Below the pieces are notes generated by a model that did not search any database, was not told the DNA's origin, and was given only the letters and a program-made list of their open reading frames with translations. Of a stretch of DNA of 64,000 nucleotides, positions 1 through 7,813 are shown one piece after another; within the stretch, counting starts at the first letter, position 1; each line of letters starts with the position of its first letter. The stretch covers positions 1,426,001 through 1,490,000 of the forward strand of contig CP064976.1 in NCBI GenBank assembly GCA_016699445.1, written 5' to 3'. Both the position numbers and the translations under genes were made by a program. The DNA comes from Deltaproteobacteria bacterium. Its GTDB lineage: Bacteria > UBA10199 > JACPAL01 > GCA-016699445.

Positions 1-632
1 AGACAAAAGAAGCCATCGAAATTCGGAAAAAAATAATTCAGGCAGATCCTTCTAATGCCACAGGCCGCATTCGTTTAGCGGAATTAATGCAGGTCGAAGG
101 GGATAATCAAAACTCCTATCAAGAGTATGAAAGAGCTTCTGAAATTCTTTTAAAAAAGAATGATCGTGAGGGGCTGGCTGAGATTTATGAAAAAATGATT
201 TTTTACAAGCCAGACAATGTTGAGCTTCTTTTGAAGCTAGGTAAAATTTATTTTGAAAAGAGAGATTTTAAGAAGGCTTTGAGAAGGATTGAATCTGCTC
301 AGCCAGGTGTGAAGCAAGATATTCGGATTCAGGAAATTTGGTCTGAGTCTTTATTAGAGGATCATCAAGTCGATGCGGCCAGGAAAAAATTTAAAGAGCT
401 CTACGAATCAGCCTTGCGGGTAAAAGATGTTGAATTGACAGCCCGTGTTTATAGCCGTGTTTTACAGGAGTTTGGTGATGATCAGGATTATTTGAATGAG
501 TATGCGGAGCTTCAGAAAGAAGCTGGTTCTGAACAGGCTAAGGTGTCTCCAAAATATCGTGAGGATTTTGAAAAGACGGATACAGGAATCGACCTTCGGC
601 AGTTTGATGAATATATGAAAAAAAAGACGTAA
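1..632 (+). CDS. TPR-repeat protein, 5' end outside window
   Basis: The reading frame is open from the left edge (first full codon at base 3), so the N-terminus is missing and about 209 residues are visible. It is all-helical and charged, with tetratricopeptide-like 34-residue periodicity; the stretch LLLKLGKIYFEKRDFKKALR fits the TPR consensus of small residues at helix-packing positions. TPR proteins are scaffolds for protein-protein contacts; no catalytic domain is visible here. The last ~35 residues are polar and probably extend beyond the repeats. The stop lies two bases before the next start, so the two genes are probably co-transcribed. The partner and cellular role cannot be told from this fragment. 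Confidence 0.75.
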   Translation, partial: TKEAIEIRKKIIQADPSNATGRIRLAELMQVEGDNQNSYQEYERASEILLKKNDREGLAEIYEKMIFYKPDNVELLLKLGKIYFEKRDFKKALRRIESAQPGVKQDIRIQEIWSESLLEDHQVDAARKKFKELYESALRVKDVELTARVYSRVLQEFGDDQDYLNEYAELQKEAGSEQAKVSPKYREDFEKTDTGIDLRQFDEYMKKKT

Positions 633-634
633 TC

Positions 635-1261
635 ATGAGAGAAGTTTTAAAAAAAATAGTTTCAGATGTCTCTTTGGAAGCTCGATGGCTAAAAACGGTG
701 TCGCTTCTTGAGTACGTAGGTTCTCGAAAGATTTCCAAAACAGTTGGTCAGAAATACCCATCTTTGGATATTCTTGAACATCTTAATGATGAGACCCGAC
801 ATGCCTATGCTTTTGCCAAACTTTCAAACTCCTTAGCTCAAAATCAGGAAATCTCTTCTTTGTGTGCTGAAGAAGGTCTCCATTATTTTCAAACTTTAGA
901 CAAATCTTTATCGGGTTGGGTGACTCAGTTGCTGGGGCACGAAGACATGTATGCTAACTATCTTTTTGTGACGTGTGCTATCGAGCGGCGCGCGATGAGT
1001 TTGTATCCATATTATCAGAGTATTACACCTCATCTTTTTGTGAGGGACGAATTGAGGCAAGTGATTTTAGAAGAGAATACTCATCGAAAACCAATAGAAG
1101 AAAAAATCAGTCAGATTTTAAGGAAGTATGGCCGAGAAGATTTTTCGGAATGTCAGGCAATCGAAGAAAAACTTTTCACTGAGTTTTCTGATAAGATTCA
1201 ATCTTACCTTTCAAAAATTGATAAAACCCTCTTGGCTTTCGGGATCCGCCAAAGCTCCTAA
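635..1261 (+). CDS. Ferritin-like (di-iron fold) hypothetical protein
   Basis: A 208-residue helical protein. Acidic and histidine residues are placed as in four-helix di-iron proteins: Glu26, a DETRH motif giving Glu53-x-x-His56, a Glu in the CAIERR helix, and a late EENTH motif. The spacing resembles rubrerythrin or ferritin-like proteins, but no rubredoxin Cys pairs are present. Members of that superfamily bind iron or act as oxidases, peroxidases or hydroxylases; which applies here is unknown. It follows the TPR gene by two bases. Its 3' end overlaps the convergent chelatase gene by 51 bases. The fold assignment is inference from motif spacing. Confidence 0.55.
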   Translation: MREVLKKIVSDVSLEARWLKTVSLLEYVGSRKISKTVGQKYPSLDILEHLNDETRHAYAFAKLSNSLAQNQEISSLCAEEGLHYFQTLDKSLSGWVTQLLGHEDMYANYLFVTCAIERRAMSLYPYYQSITPHLFVRDELRQVILEENTHRKPIEEKISQILRKYGREDFSECQAIEEKLFTEFSDKIQSYLSKIDKTLLAFGIRQSS

Positions 1262-1561
1262 ATTATGAAGAGGGATGGACGCATGCTTTTCCTGTGCCTC
1301 CGCGATGAGTGCCGGAATATCCTTGCCCACATGCCGTCCCTGGAAAATCATCAAAGGAAGAATGAAAATCTCGGAAGCTCCTTCCGCGACGCAAAGGTCG
1401 ATTCCTTCCGGAATCAAGGGTGTCGCCAACTCCAAAACAGCCCCGCGGACGGTGGCCATCCCGAATTTTTTTTGAAAGTTCTCAACGAGCTCAAACAATG
1501 AGGCGTTACTTTTTGGCTCCCGACTGCCGTGAGCGATGAAGAGATAGAATGGTTTATTCAT
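1211..1561 (-). CDS. CbiX/SirB-type sirohydrochlorin chelatase
   Basis: A 116-residue protein beginning MNKPFYLFIAHGSRE. His11 in the AHGSR motif and His77 in the GRHVGKDIP motif are the two conserved metal-binding histidines of the CbiX/SirB family. These small class II chelatases insert cobalt or iron into sirohydrochlorin for cobalamin or siroheme synthesis. The length matches single-domain CbiXS/SirB. I chose the ATG at 1561 because upstream codons encode a non-family, AT-rich stretch that falls in the promoter region shared with vapB. The 3' end overlaps the convergent ferritin-like gene. No other tetrapyrrole gene is nearby, so the metal cannot be decided from context. Confidence 0.8.
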   Translation of the reverse strand: MNKPFYLFIAHGSREPKSNASLFELVENFQKKFGMATVRGAVLELATPLIPEGIDLCVAEGASEIFILPLMIFQGRHVGKDIPALIAEAQEKHASIPLHNLGALADPESQEGFINF

Positions 1562-1573
1562 AAAATAGTTGAA

Positions 1574-1594
1574 GTATATACATATAGTGTATAC
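1574..1594. promoter_or_regulatory. Imperfect palindrome in the sirB/vapB divergent promoter
   Basis: Arms GTATATAC and GTGTATAC flank a 5-base spacer, with one mismatch in the arms. The site lies 11 bases upstream of the vapB ATG and 13 bases outside the sirB ATG. VapB-type antitoxins usually bind such palindromes in their own promoter, so this is a likely autoregulatory operator. The function is inferred. Confidence 0.5.
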
Positions 1595-1604
1595 AATAAT
1601 CTTT

Positions 1605-1835
1605 ATGTCAACTACTAAAGTCTTTAAAAGTGGCAATTCACAAGCGGTGAGGATCCCGAGGGAATTTCAGCTGGATGTGGATGAAGTTGAAATTATTCAA
1701 GAAGGGGATCGACTCATCCTAAAAAAGCCCGAGAAAAACTTGGGGAATGCTTTTCATCTGCTCAGTGGTTTCCCGGAGGATTTTTTCGAGGAAGGCCGCA
1801 AGGATTCACCCCCGCAGAAAAGGGCTTCTTGGTAA
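1605..1835 (+). CDS. vapB: VapB-type antitoxin (SpoVT/AbrB fold)
   Basis: A 76-residue protein starting MSTTKVFKSGNSQAVRIP. The KVFKSGNSQAVRIP segment is the classic N-terminal swapped-hairpin (AbrB-like) DNA-binding motif of VapB/MazE antitoxins. The acidic and polar C-terminus would wrap the toxin. I chose the ATG at 1605 over an in-frame codon at 1569, because the extra residues would be encoded by the palindromic promoter region. The stop is one base before the vapC ATG, the usual antitoxin-first arrangement. Expected role: neutralise VapC and repress the operon. Confidence 0.88.
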   Translation: MSTTKVFKSGNSQAVRIPREFQLDVDEVEIIQEGDRLILKKPEKNLGNAFHLLSGFPEDFFEEGRKDSPPQKRASW

Positions 1836-1836
1836 T

Positions 1837-2235
1837 ATGAAATACCTGTTGGATACCAATATTTGTATTTATATCGCCAAAGAACACCCTCCCCATGTGC
1901 TCAAGCATTTCCAATCCTTGTCGATCGGATCGACGGGTATGTCGACGATTACCTATGGTGAACTCGAATATGGTCTTCAAAAAAGCCAGATGAAAAAGAA
2001 TAATAAGAAAGTTTTGGAAGAACTGGCGAACTATATTCCCGTCCTTCCGCTGACGAAATCAACGGGCCATTGGTATGGAAAGATTCGAAGTGAGTTGGAG
2101 AAGCAGGGAAAAATTATTGGGAATAATGATCTTTGGATCGCGGCTCATGCTCTTTCGGAAAAGCTGATTTTAATCACGAACAATACCAAAGAATTTTCCA
2201 GAATACCCTCCCTTAAAATCGAAAATTGGGCGTAA
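1837..2235 (+). CDS. vapC: VapC-type PIN-domain toxin (ribonuclease)
   Basis: A 132-residue protein starting MKYLLDTNICIYIAK. PIN-domain acidic residues are visible: Asp6 in LLDTN, Glu in TYGELEYG, Asp in NNDLWIAAHAL, and the TNNTKEF motif near the C-terminus. VapC toxins are Mg-dependent RNases, often cutting initiator tRNA or 23S rRNA. The ATG at 1837 sits one base after the vapB stop; an in-frame start upstream would overlap most of vapB and lacks PIN homology. The 18-base spacing from the vapB-vapC pair to the downstream open frame suggests no functional link to the M20 gene. Confidence 0.9.
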   Translation: MKYLLDTNICIYIAKEHPPHVLKHFQSLSIGSTGMSTITYGELEYGLQKSQMKKNNKKVLEELANYIPVLPLTKSTGHWYGKIRSELEKQGKIIGNNDLWIAAHALSEKLILITNNTKEFSRIPSLKIENWA

Positions 2236-2304
2236 TAGGTCAGGGCTTTTTTATTGCCTCATTTTTTATCAACTCTTACAACTTGCGGTGTGACCCTCAC
2301 TTTA

Positions 2305-3642
2305 ATGAATGATATTTTATTGAAAGAATCTCTCCAACATTTTCAAAATCTCCTGCGTCTCAAGACCATCAATCCTCCCGGTGATGAAATCATTGCGATT
2401 CAATACATTTCTGAAATCCTGAAAAAAGAAGGAATCGATTTTCAGGTGATCGAATCCGCTCCGGGGCGCGCTAATTTAGTGGCTCGGCTTAAATCACAGA
2501 ATCCGGAAGCTCCGCCGTTACTGCTCTCTTCTCACGTCGACGTTGTTCCGGTAGATGAAAAAAAATGGAAGTACCCGCCTTTTGAAGCCCAGATCCAGGA
2601 AGGCTGCGTGTGGGGTCGTGGCGCGATCGACATGAAGCATATGGCTGTTTATTGCATGATGGCCTTGATCGAAACGAAGCGAAAAAATCTTCCTTTAAAG
2701 CGTGATTTGATTTGGGCGGCGGTGGCGGATGAAGAAGCGGGTGGGGATTTCGGATCGAAGTTTTTAGCCGAAAATCATCCGGAGTTGATTCGCGCGGAAT
2801 ATGCTCTCAATGAATCGGGTGCGTTTACCATTCACTCAGGCAGCAAACGATTCTATCCAATCCAAATCGGCGAGAAGGGTTTTGTCTGGTTTAAGATCAA
2901 AGCGTTTAGTGAGGGCGGTCATGGGTCGATGCCTCATGGGCCTCATGGATCGAACTCGATCGTGAATCTCGCGGAAGTGATTCAAAAAATTCATAAAAAA
3001 TATTTACCACGCCATGAACATCCGGTGGCTGAGAGTTTTATTCTTTCATTAGCCAGTGGTTTGGCTTTTCCCGCGTCGTTATTTCTGAAGGGAATCACCA
3101 AGCCTTCTTATGGAGATTTATTTTTAAAGCTGTTGCCGGATCGCGAAGCGGCTAAATTTTTCATCGCCATCCTTCATAACACCGCGTGTCCGACGATGTT
3201 GGAAGCGGGACAAAAGATTAATGTCATCCCGTCGGAGGCCGCCGTTCTTGTCGATGGCCGGGTGTTGCCAGGCTCGAGTCGCGAAGAATTCTTGAAGGAA
3301 GTGAGAGCCTTGATTGGTCCTGACTATGAAATCGAAATTATGAAAGAATCAGCCGGCGTCGAGACGTCTTCCGATACGCCGGCGTTTCGGACTCTCAAGA
3401 AAGTGATCGAAGAAAAAGATCCCGGCAGCGAAGCCATTCCTTATATTATCGCAGGCTTCACCGATGCGACGCATTACCACAAGCTAGGCATCAAGACGTA
3501 TGGCTTCTCCCCGGTAAAATTGCCCAAAGATATCGTCTTTTCAAAACTCTACCACAATCATAACGAGCGTATTCCTCTTGACGGGTTTTATTGGGGATTG
3601 GAAACATTTTTGGAAGCGGTGAAAAGGCTATCATCCGCATGA
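2305..3642 (+). CDS. M20-family metallopeptidase/deacylase
   Basis: About 445 residues from the ATG at 2305 (MNDILLKESLQHFQNLLRLK). M20/ArgE/DapE landmarks are present: the SSHVDVVP metal-binding histidine, WGRGAIDMK with the bridging aspartate, ADEEAGG with the catalytic and metal-binding glutamates, and a late metal-ligand region. Family members are cytoplasmic di-zinc amidohydrolases acting on N-acyl amino acids or peptides. The closest type is the long M20 group resembling aminoacylase or carboxypeptidase. The region from about residue 190 would form the lid/dimerisation domain. The substrate is not assignable. It stands alone between vapBC and a convergent orphan gene. Confidence 0.85.
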   Translation: MNDILLKESLQHFQNLLRLKTINPPGDEIIAIQYISEILKKEGIDFQVIESAPGRANLVARLKSQNPEAPPLLLSSHVDVVPVDEKKWKYPPFEAQIQEGCVWGRGAIDMKHMAVYCMMALIETKRKNLPLKRDLIWAAVADEEAGGDFGSKFLAENHPELIRAEYALNESGAFTIHSGSKRFYPIQIGEKGFVWFKIKAFSEGGHGSMPHGPHGSNSIVNLAEVIQKIHKKYLPRHEHPVAESFILSLASGLAFPASLFLKGITKPSYGDLFLKLLPDREAAKFFIAILHNTACPTMLEAGQKINVIPSEAAVLVDGRVLPGSSREEFLKEVRALIGPDYEIEIMKESAGVETSSDTPAFRTLKKVIEEKDPGSEAIPYIIAGFTDATHYHKLGIKTYGFSPVKLPKDIVFSKLYHNHNERIPLDGFYWGLETFLEAVKRLSSA

Positions 3643-3707
3643 CCAGACTGAGATGAAATGGGTATCTTCCCACTTTTATAATTTATAACTATAAATGAAG
3701 AGGATCT

Positions 3708-5048
3708 CTATCTACCTGTATAATTTTTTGTAGCATCCATAACGAACCAATTGAAAGCTTCCGGGTCGAGAGCAGCTATAGTTTCTCTCGCTAATAACTT
3801 AATAGGGGGAAGTTCCTTAGGGTTCTTTCTAAAGCTCATGACAAGCATGAGATATTTATCTGGAGTCTCTTCCTTGAAGCTCCCGCTAGACCACTGAGAA
3901 GCAGAAGGAAGTTGAACGCTGTCATGAGAGCTACCCCATGCCTCAAATTGTTGAGTGTCTGGATTCCATTGAAACATCAATAGCCAACGGTCTTTAGGCT
4001 CGTCGTTGTAAATAGATAATTCCCAACTAGTACCAATACAAGGTAAGCTCTTTATGGGTATGTGCTCAGGTATAAATGTTGGATCTAGGAAATCGCAGCC
4101 CAAACCTCGTAAAACTGCGGCGCCCAGCCTTTCCAGGTTATTCTCCAACCATAAATAATCTCTTGGATTAAAATTGGGGGGGAGACCTTCTTCCATGGGT
4201 CTTTCAGCTAAAGATAAGGGGGGAGTTTCATTATTTAATAAATTTCTCCAGCCGCTCTTTGCAATGCCCGGTGGTGTAACAGTATGAAAAGCTCTTGATG
4301 GTAGGACACGAGATCTTGATGCTGCTAGTAAATCTGCTTTTGGAACAACAAAGTCACCATTAGGTCCAAAATTTTTAAGTTTTACACCTAGAGAACGAAT
4401 AGAGCCAATACCAGGGAGAGTCATTTCTACGCCCTGAGTCATATCGAAAGCACCAATCATGAGTCGGTGATCTCTTGCTACGTACGTATCAAGCTGTGGA
4501 GGATTACCATCATGCGCATCTACACCCGGAATATAAATATGATCTGGAAATAAGGAGTCGTAGATTATCCCTATGGGGTCCATCAATTGTAATTCTCTAT
4601 TATTAAAACAGCAAAGCGCGAGAGACCAGCCAGGATAAGAGGTATGAAAAAAATCTGCCATTGCCTCCGAAATTTTGATTTTTTGTGCGTATTCCGTGCC
4701 TCGCAGAGCTTCTTGAATATCAGATAGTGATTGAGCCGCAAAGATTCTATAATTTCCAGAATAAAAATCAACAGCCTTAACCCCATGTCCTGTTGCTCTT
4801 GTAGAATTTCTACGAGCAACTTCAAATCTAGGCCAACTGTCTACTAAAACTTGGGGTGATTTTGAGAAGTCGATAAAATTTTCTCTCGACAGAGGTCCTG
4901 TGGAAGGAATTGCAAGTAACATAGCTGCTGATGCATCAGAAGAGATCTCAGCTTGATTTTGATAGACTAAATAATGGTCGCCCCTCTCAGCTATCCCTGC
5001 GGCAATTAAGGTTCCTGTGAGTTTTGCTGGTGCACTGACAATACACAT
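3708..5048 (-). CDS. Orphan protein with N-terminal Met-Cys, 446 aa
   Basis: I do not recognise the family. The protein starts MCIVSAPAKLTG, putting a cysteine at position 2, as in N-terminal-nucleophile amidotransferase-fold enzymes; whether that is meaningful is unknown. There are no obvious membrane segments or signal peptide. A hydrophobic, strand-rich N-terminal half is followed by Pro-rich loops and a C-terminal region with several aromatic residues. It is divergent from the orphan gene at 5187, with a strong palindrome between them, and both look more AT-rich than the flanking housekeeping genes. It reads as an intact open frame with a plausible start after a GGAG-containing leader. 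Function unknown. Confidence 0.6.
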   Translation of the reverse strand: MCIVSAPAKLTGTLIAAGIAERGDHYLVYQNQAEISSDASAAMLLAIPSTGPLSRENFIDFSKSPQVLVDSWPRFEVARRNSTRATGHGVKAVDFYSGNYRIFAAQSLSDIQEALRGTEYAQKIKISEAMADFFHTSYPGWSLALCCFNNRELQLMDPIGIIYDSLFPDHIYIPGVDAHDGNPPQLDTYVARDHRLMIGAFDMTQGVEMTLPGIGSIRSLGVKLKNFGPNGDFVVPKADLLAASRSRVLPSRAFHTVTPPGIAKSGWRNLLNNETPPLSLAERPMEEGLPPNFNPRDYLWLENNLERLGAAVLRGLGCDFLDPTFIPEHIPIKSLPCIGTSWELSIYNDEPKDRWLLMFQWNPDTQQFEAWGSSHDSVQLPSASQWSSGSFKEETPDKYLMLVMSFRKNPKELPPIKLLARETIAALDPEAFNWFVMDATKNYTGR

Positions 5049-5186
5049 TTTTACTCTCCTTATTTTCTTATAGAGATGGTTATCGAGCTTCGTTTTAAAA
5101 CGTTGCTAATTTTTAGCTGATTAAAATACCAGCAACCTTTTTAATATACAGTCGATAACGACTGTATATTTTAAAAAGGAGTCAAT
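5049..5186. promoter_or_regulatory. Divergent intergenic region of the two orphan genes
   Basis: This is 138 bases between divergent starts at 5048 (-) and 5187 (+). It must hold both promoters. The only structure I see is the palindrome described separately. A weak TTGCTA/TAAAAT pair at 5103-5127 has too short a spacer to be convincing. Confidence 0.45.
5136..5179 (+). promoter_or_regulatory. Long inverted repeat occluding the ribosome binding site
   Basis: A perfect 12-base inverted repeat (5143-5154 with 5159-5170, loop ATAA) continues outward across a two-base bulge. CCTTTTT at 5136-5142 can then pair with AAAAAGG at 5173-5179. In RNA the outer pairs would take up the GG of the AGGAG Shine-Dalgarno (5177-5181) of the gene at 5187. 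It could therefore be a translational switch, or at DNA level a repressor operator shared with the divergent gene. The sequence is direct observation; the role is inference. Confidence 0.6.
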
Positions 5187-6227
5187 ATGGTACCAGTTTC
5201 ATTATGCAAATCTCTATATGCGCCGAATTGTAACTCACAAGTATTAGTGCGTGATGCATCTGTGTGTGTAACGATGCTTCCCAAAGCAATTGATAGTAGT
5301 AAGTTGCCAACTATAAGTCTTTCTCCGTCAACAGTAATGATGTTTGATCGCAATAGCTGTTTAGGACGACTAAAAACTCCCTCAGATGGCCTTAAGAAAT
5401 ATTTTCAATTTTATTCAATAGATACTCTTAGGCGCAGAGTTAAAGAACAGTTCTTAGCAATTGCTAAGTCTGAAGTTAATAATGGTTACTTTAGAGCAGA
5501 TAATAATCCATACACTGATGATGAAATTGATTTTGTGATTAGCTTGGTATGCGCTGATACACAGCTACCCCCTAATGTTATAAGGGATACTATGGAAAAA
5601 CATAGGAGTTTGCTAGAGAGTCAAGGAAGAGAAGCGCCGCCTTTAGATTATATCTTTAGAGCTATTTTGGAAGTTTGGGATATAGATTTAGAAATATATA
5701 GAGAAGACTTAAAGCCAATCATCGAAAAATATTTACCTATTTTAAATAGTGAAGATCCAGCAGTTGGTTATGGATCAGAAAATTCTCCTACCTTTTATAA
5801 GATTACATTATTCAATGAAATTGTTTCAATTTGTCCCAAGATTAAGACAGTTCAGGATGTAGTCCGCGCTATGAAGGTCGCTGAGTCAAAATCAGGCCCA
5901 AAATATATGGCTCCCAATATAGTGGCAGTTTGTGAGGTTATCAACGAGGCCATAAATGACTGTGATATAGATGATGAGGAGGTTAAAGCCGTTTTGGTAG
6001 AGAGATGCGGTATGGATGAAGAGGGGGCTGATTATCTCTTGTCTCAAGTTGAGAACTTTCTAGAGAGTCATCAAAAAGCTATGAAATCAAAGCCTAAAAT
6101 TCCTCTTCTTGAACTTATGAGAAAATATGCAGCATCAGAAGATCCTGTGGAACAGGCTGCATTGAATGCTGAAATGGATCTTCTGGCTTCAGGAGGAGTC
6201 GGAAACAAGGCAGGCAAAAAGAATTAA
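5187..6227 (+). CDS. Orphan mostly helical protein, 346 aa
   Basis: I do not recognise this family. The first ~65 residues are Cys/Ser-rich and strand-like. The rest (from about residue 70) is strongly helical and acidic, with a coiled-coil-like stretch near residues 240-310 and a Lys-rich tail ending GNKAGKKN. No signal peptide or membrane segment is seen. The ATG at 5187 follows AGGAG by five bases, so the start is well supported, although that AGGAG can be sequestered in a hairpin. It is transcribed away from the orphan at 3708-5048. The base composition looks more AT-rich than that of its right-hand neighbour. Function unknown. Confidence 0.6.
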   Translation: MVPVSLCKSLYAPNCNSQVLVRDASVCVTMLPKAIDSSKLPTISLSPSTVMMFDRNSCLGRLKTPSDGLKKYFQFYSIDTLRRRVKEQFLAIAKSEVNNGYFRADNNPYTDDEIDFVISLVCADTQLPPNVIRDTMEKHRSLLESQGREAPPLDYIFRAILEVWDIDLEIYREDLKPIIEKYLPILNSEDPAVGYGSENSPTFYKITLFNEIVSICPKIKTVQDVVRAMKVAESKSGPKYMAPNIVAVCEVINEAINDCDIDDEEVKAVLVERCGMDEEGADYLLSQVENFLESHQKAMKSKPKIPLLELMRKYAASEDPVEQAALNAEMDLLASGGVGNKAGKKN

Positions 6228-6302
6228 ATTATATCGAAAGATTCTTTTCATCTTTTCAAAACCCCATTGTCTTTCTATTTTAAATAATCAAAAGAGGGCG
6301 GA

Positions 6303-6965
6303 ATGAAAACTCTTAAACTTGAAAAACAAGGCGATGTTTTTATCGTGACGATGGACGATGGGGCTACGGCCAATACCTTTACGGAAGACGTGTTGCGTGA
6401 GCATATGTCGGTTTGTGAGGAGATTGAAAAGTCGGCTGGGTCAAAGGCTGCGGTCATTCTCACGTCGAGTCATCCAAAATTTTGGACGAATGGAATTAAT
6501 CTAGAATGGCTCATGCAACAAGGCTCTGATTATGTCCCAAAATTTAAGGATATCATCGACGAGATGCTCTTGTGTTGGACGCGTTTGCCGCTCCCGACTT
6601 TGGCCTGCATCAACGGACATGCTTTTGGAGGCGGTGCTATTTTGGCTTGTGGTTTTGATTTTCGTTTTATGCGTCAGGATAAAGGATTTTTCTGTTTCCC
6701 CGAAATCGACGTCAACATTCCCTTTACGGACTCTATGCATGACATTATTGATTGCTTACCCAATAAACAAGCGCTCTGGGAGCTGGCCCTCACCGGTAAA
6801 CGCGTCGGTGGGGAAGAAGCAAAACAAAAAGGCATCGTGACCGATTGTTTTTCAGAACAGGATCTCTTTCCTAAAGTGATGGAGCTAGCCCAATTCCTCG
6901 CCTCAAAAAACCGCGCGACTTACGCCAGCATCAAGAAGGGTTTGAAGAAAAAATTATACTTATAA
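6303..6965 (+). CDS. Enoyl-CoA hydratase/isomerase family protein
   Basis: A 220-residue crotonase-fold protein, shorter than typical hydratases (~260). Oxyanion-hole segments are visible: VILTSSHPKFWTNGINLEWL and NGHAFGGGAILACGFDFRFM. The position after the CFPEIDVNIPF segment lacks the usual pair of catalytic glutamates of hydratases. The short length and the RFMRQDKGFF motif are more like delta3-delta2-enoyl-CoA isomerases. It would act on CoA thioesters in fatty-acid metabolism. Start at ATG 6303 after GAGGGCGG. The 3' end abuts the convergent MBL-fold gene with a two-base gap. The precise reaction is not decided. Confidence 0.8.
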   Translation: MKTLKLEKQGDVFIVTMDDGATANTFTEDVLREHMSVCEEIEKSAGSKAAVILTSSHPKFWTNGINLEWLMQQGSDYVPKFKDIIDEMLLCWTRLPLPTLACINGHAFGGGAILACGFDFRFMRQDKGFFCFPEIDVNIPFTDSMHDIIDCLPNKQALWELALTGKRVGGEEAKQKGIVTDCFSEQDLFPKVMELAQFLASKNRATYASIKKGLKKKLYL

Positions 6966-6967
6966 AA

Positions 6968-7813
6968 TTACCGAAACACCACTAGCCGATCCAATAGTGA
7001 TTTGGGGAGATGTTTCTGGCAAGAAGCTTCTATTTCTTTGTGGGAATATCTTTGAGACGTGTGGGTCATGATCACGACTTCGCTTTCGATTTTATCGGCG
7101 TATTTTTTCCAATCTTGAATGTGTGTGTGTCCGTAGTCGTCGATTTTCTGAACATTCATTTCTTCTTCGAAGAAAGAACATTCCATCAAAAGGTATTGAG
7201 CGCGTATTGCTTCGGTTGTGAAAAATTCACCTTTGCTGTCACCTGAAAATGCTAAGAGAGGCGTGGTGATGGTATTTGTGATTGTTGTTCCTGATTTTTT
7301 GGCTTGGATGATTTCTGCTTCAGAAAATCTTTCAAATTCCTTTTTTAATTTATTTTTAGTTTGGGTGATTAAGTAGCCCGTACTTGGTGTGCAGTGAAAA
7401 TTAGGAATCCCAATAAGAGACATTTCTTTTTGAAGGCTAATATTTTCTGTTGAGGCATGAGTGATATAAGAAAGCTCAGATTCAGCGGTCTTTTTTAAAA
7501 TATTTAGAAAGTCATCTGTCTGATCTTTTTTTTCAGGAGGAACGATAATGTGAAGAGGTTTGAGCCCATTTAAACAGCGTAGAGATAAAAAATGGGCCAG
7601 CCCTCCCGCATGATCCAAATGCCAATGAGTCAGAGCCAGATAATCATTATGGACTGCAAACAGAGGAGCACGACCTGAGTCTAGAGTGAGATTCCATTGA
7701 GGAATGGCAAAAATCGTTTCGACTCCGGCGATACTTTTGCCCATGATTTGAAATTGACCACAATCCAGAGTCAGGTAGGGATCGGTTTCTTTTGAGGGTT
7801 TTGCAAATTGCAT
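6968..7813 (-). CDS. Metallo-beta-lactamase-fold hydrolase, RNase Z-like
   Basis: About 281 residues. The signature LTHWHLDHAGGL is the HxHxDH metal motif of the superfamily. An aspartate in the FSGDS motif and the late GHTH and MTHTSQRY histidines complete a di-zinc site in the style of RNase Z/ElaC. The architecture is reminiscent of tRNA 3' endonucleases, but a clear exosite arm is not evident, so the RNA substrate is unproven. I took the ATG at 7813 rather than a TTG at 7852. Its start overlaps the divergent mazG start region by a few bases, so the two genes must share a compact promoter area. Confidence 0.75.
   Translation of the reverse strand: MQFAKPSKETDPYLTLDCGQFQIMGKSIAGVETIFAIPQWNLTLDSGRAPLFAVHNDYLALTHWHLDHAGGLAHFLSLRCLNGLKPLHIIVPPEKKDQTDDFLNILKKTAESELSYITHASTENISLQKEMSLIGIPNFHCTPSTGYLITQTKNKLKKEFERFSEAEIIQAKKSGTTITNTITTPLLAFSGDSKGEFFTTEAIRAQYLLMECSFFEEEMNVQKIDDYGHTHIQDWKKYADKIESEVVIMTHTSQRYSHKEIEASCQKHLPKSLLDRLVVFR

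Noticed and set aside
1265..1501. Plus-strand open frames opposite the chelatase gene
   Set aside because: They are shadows of the SirB/CbiX gene, which has clear family motifs on the other strand.
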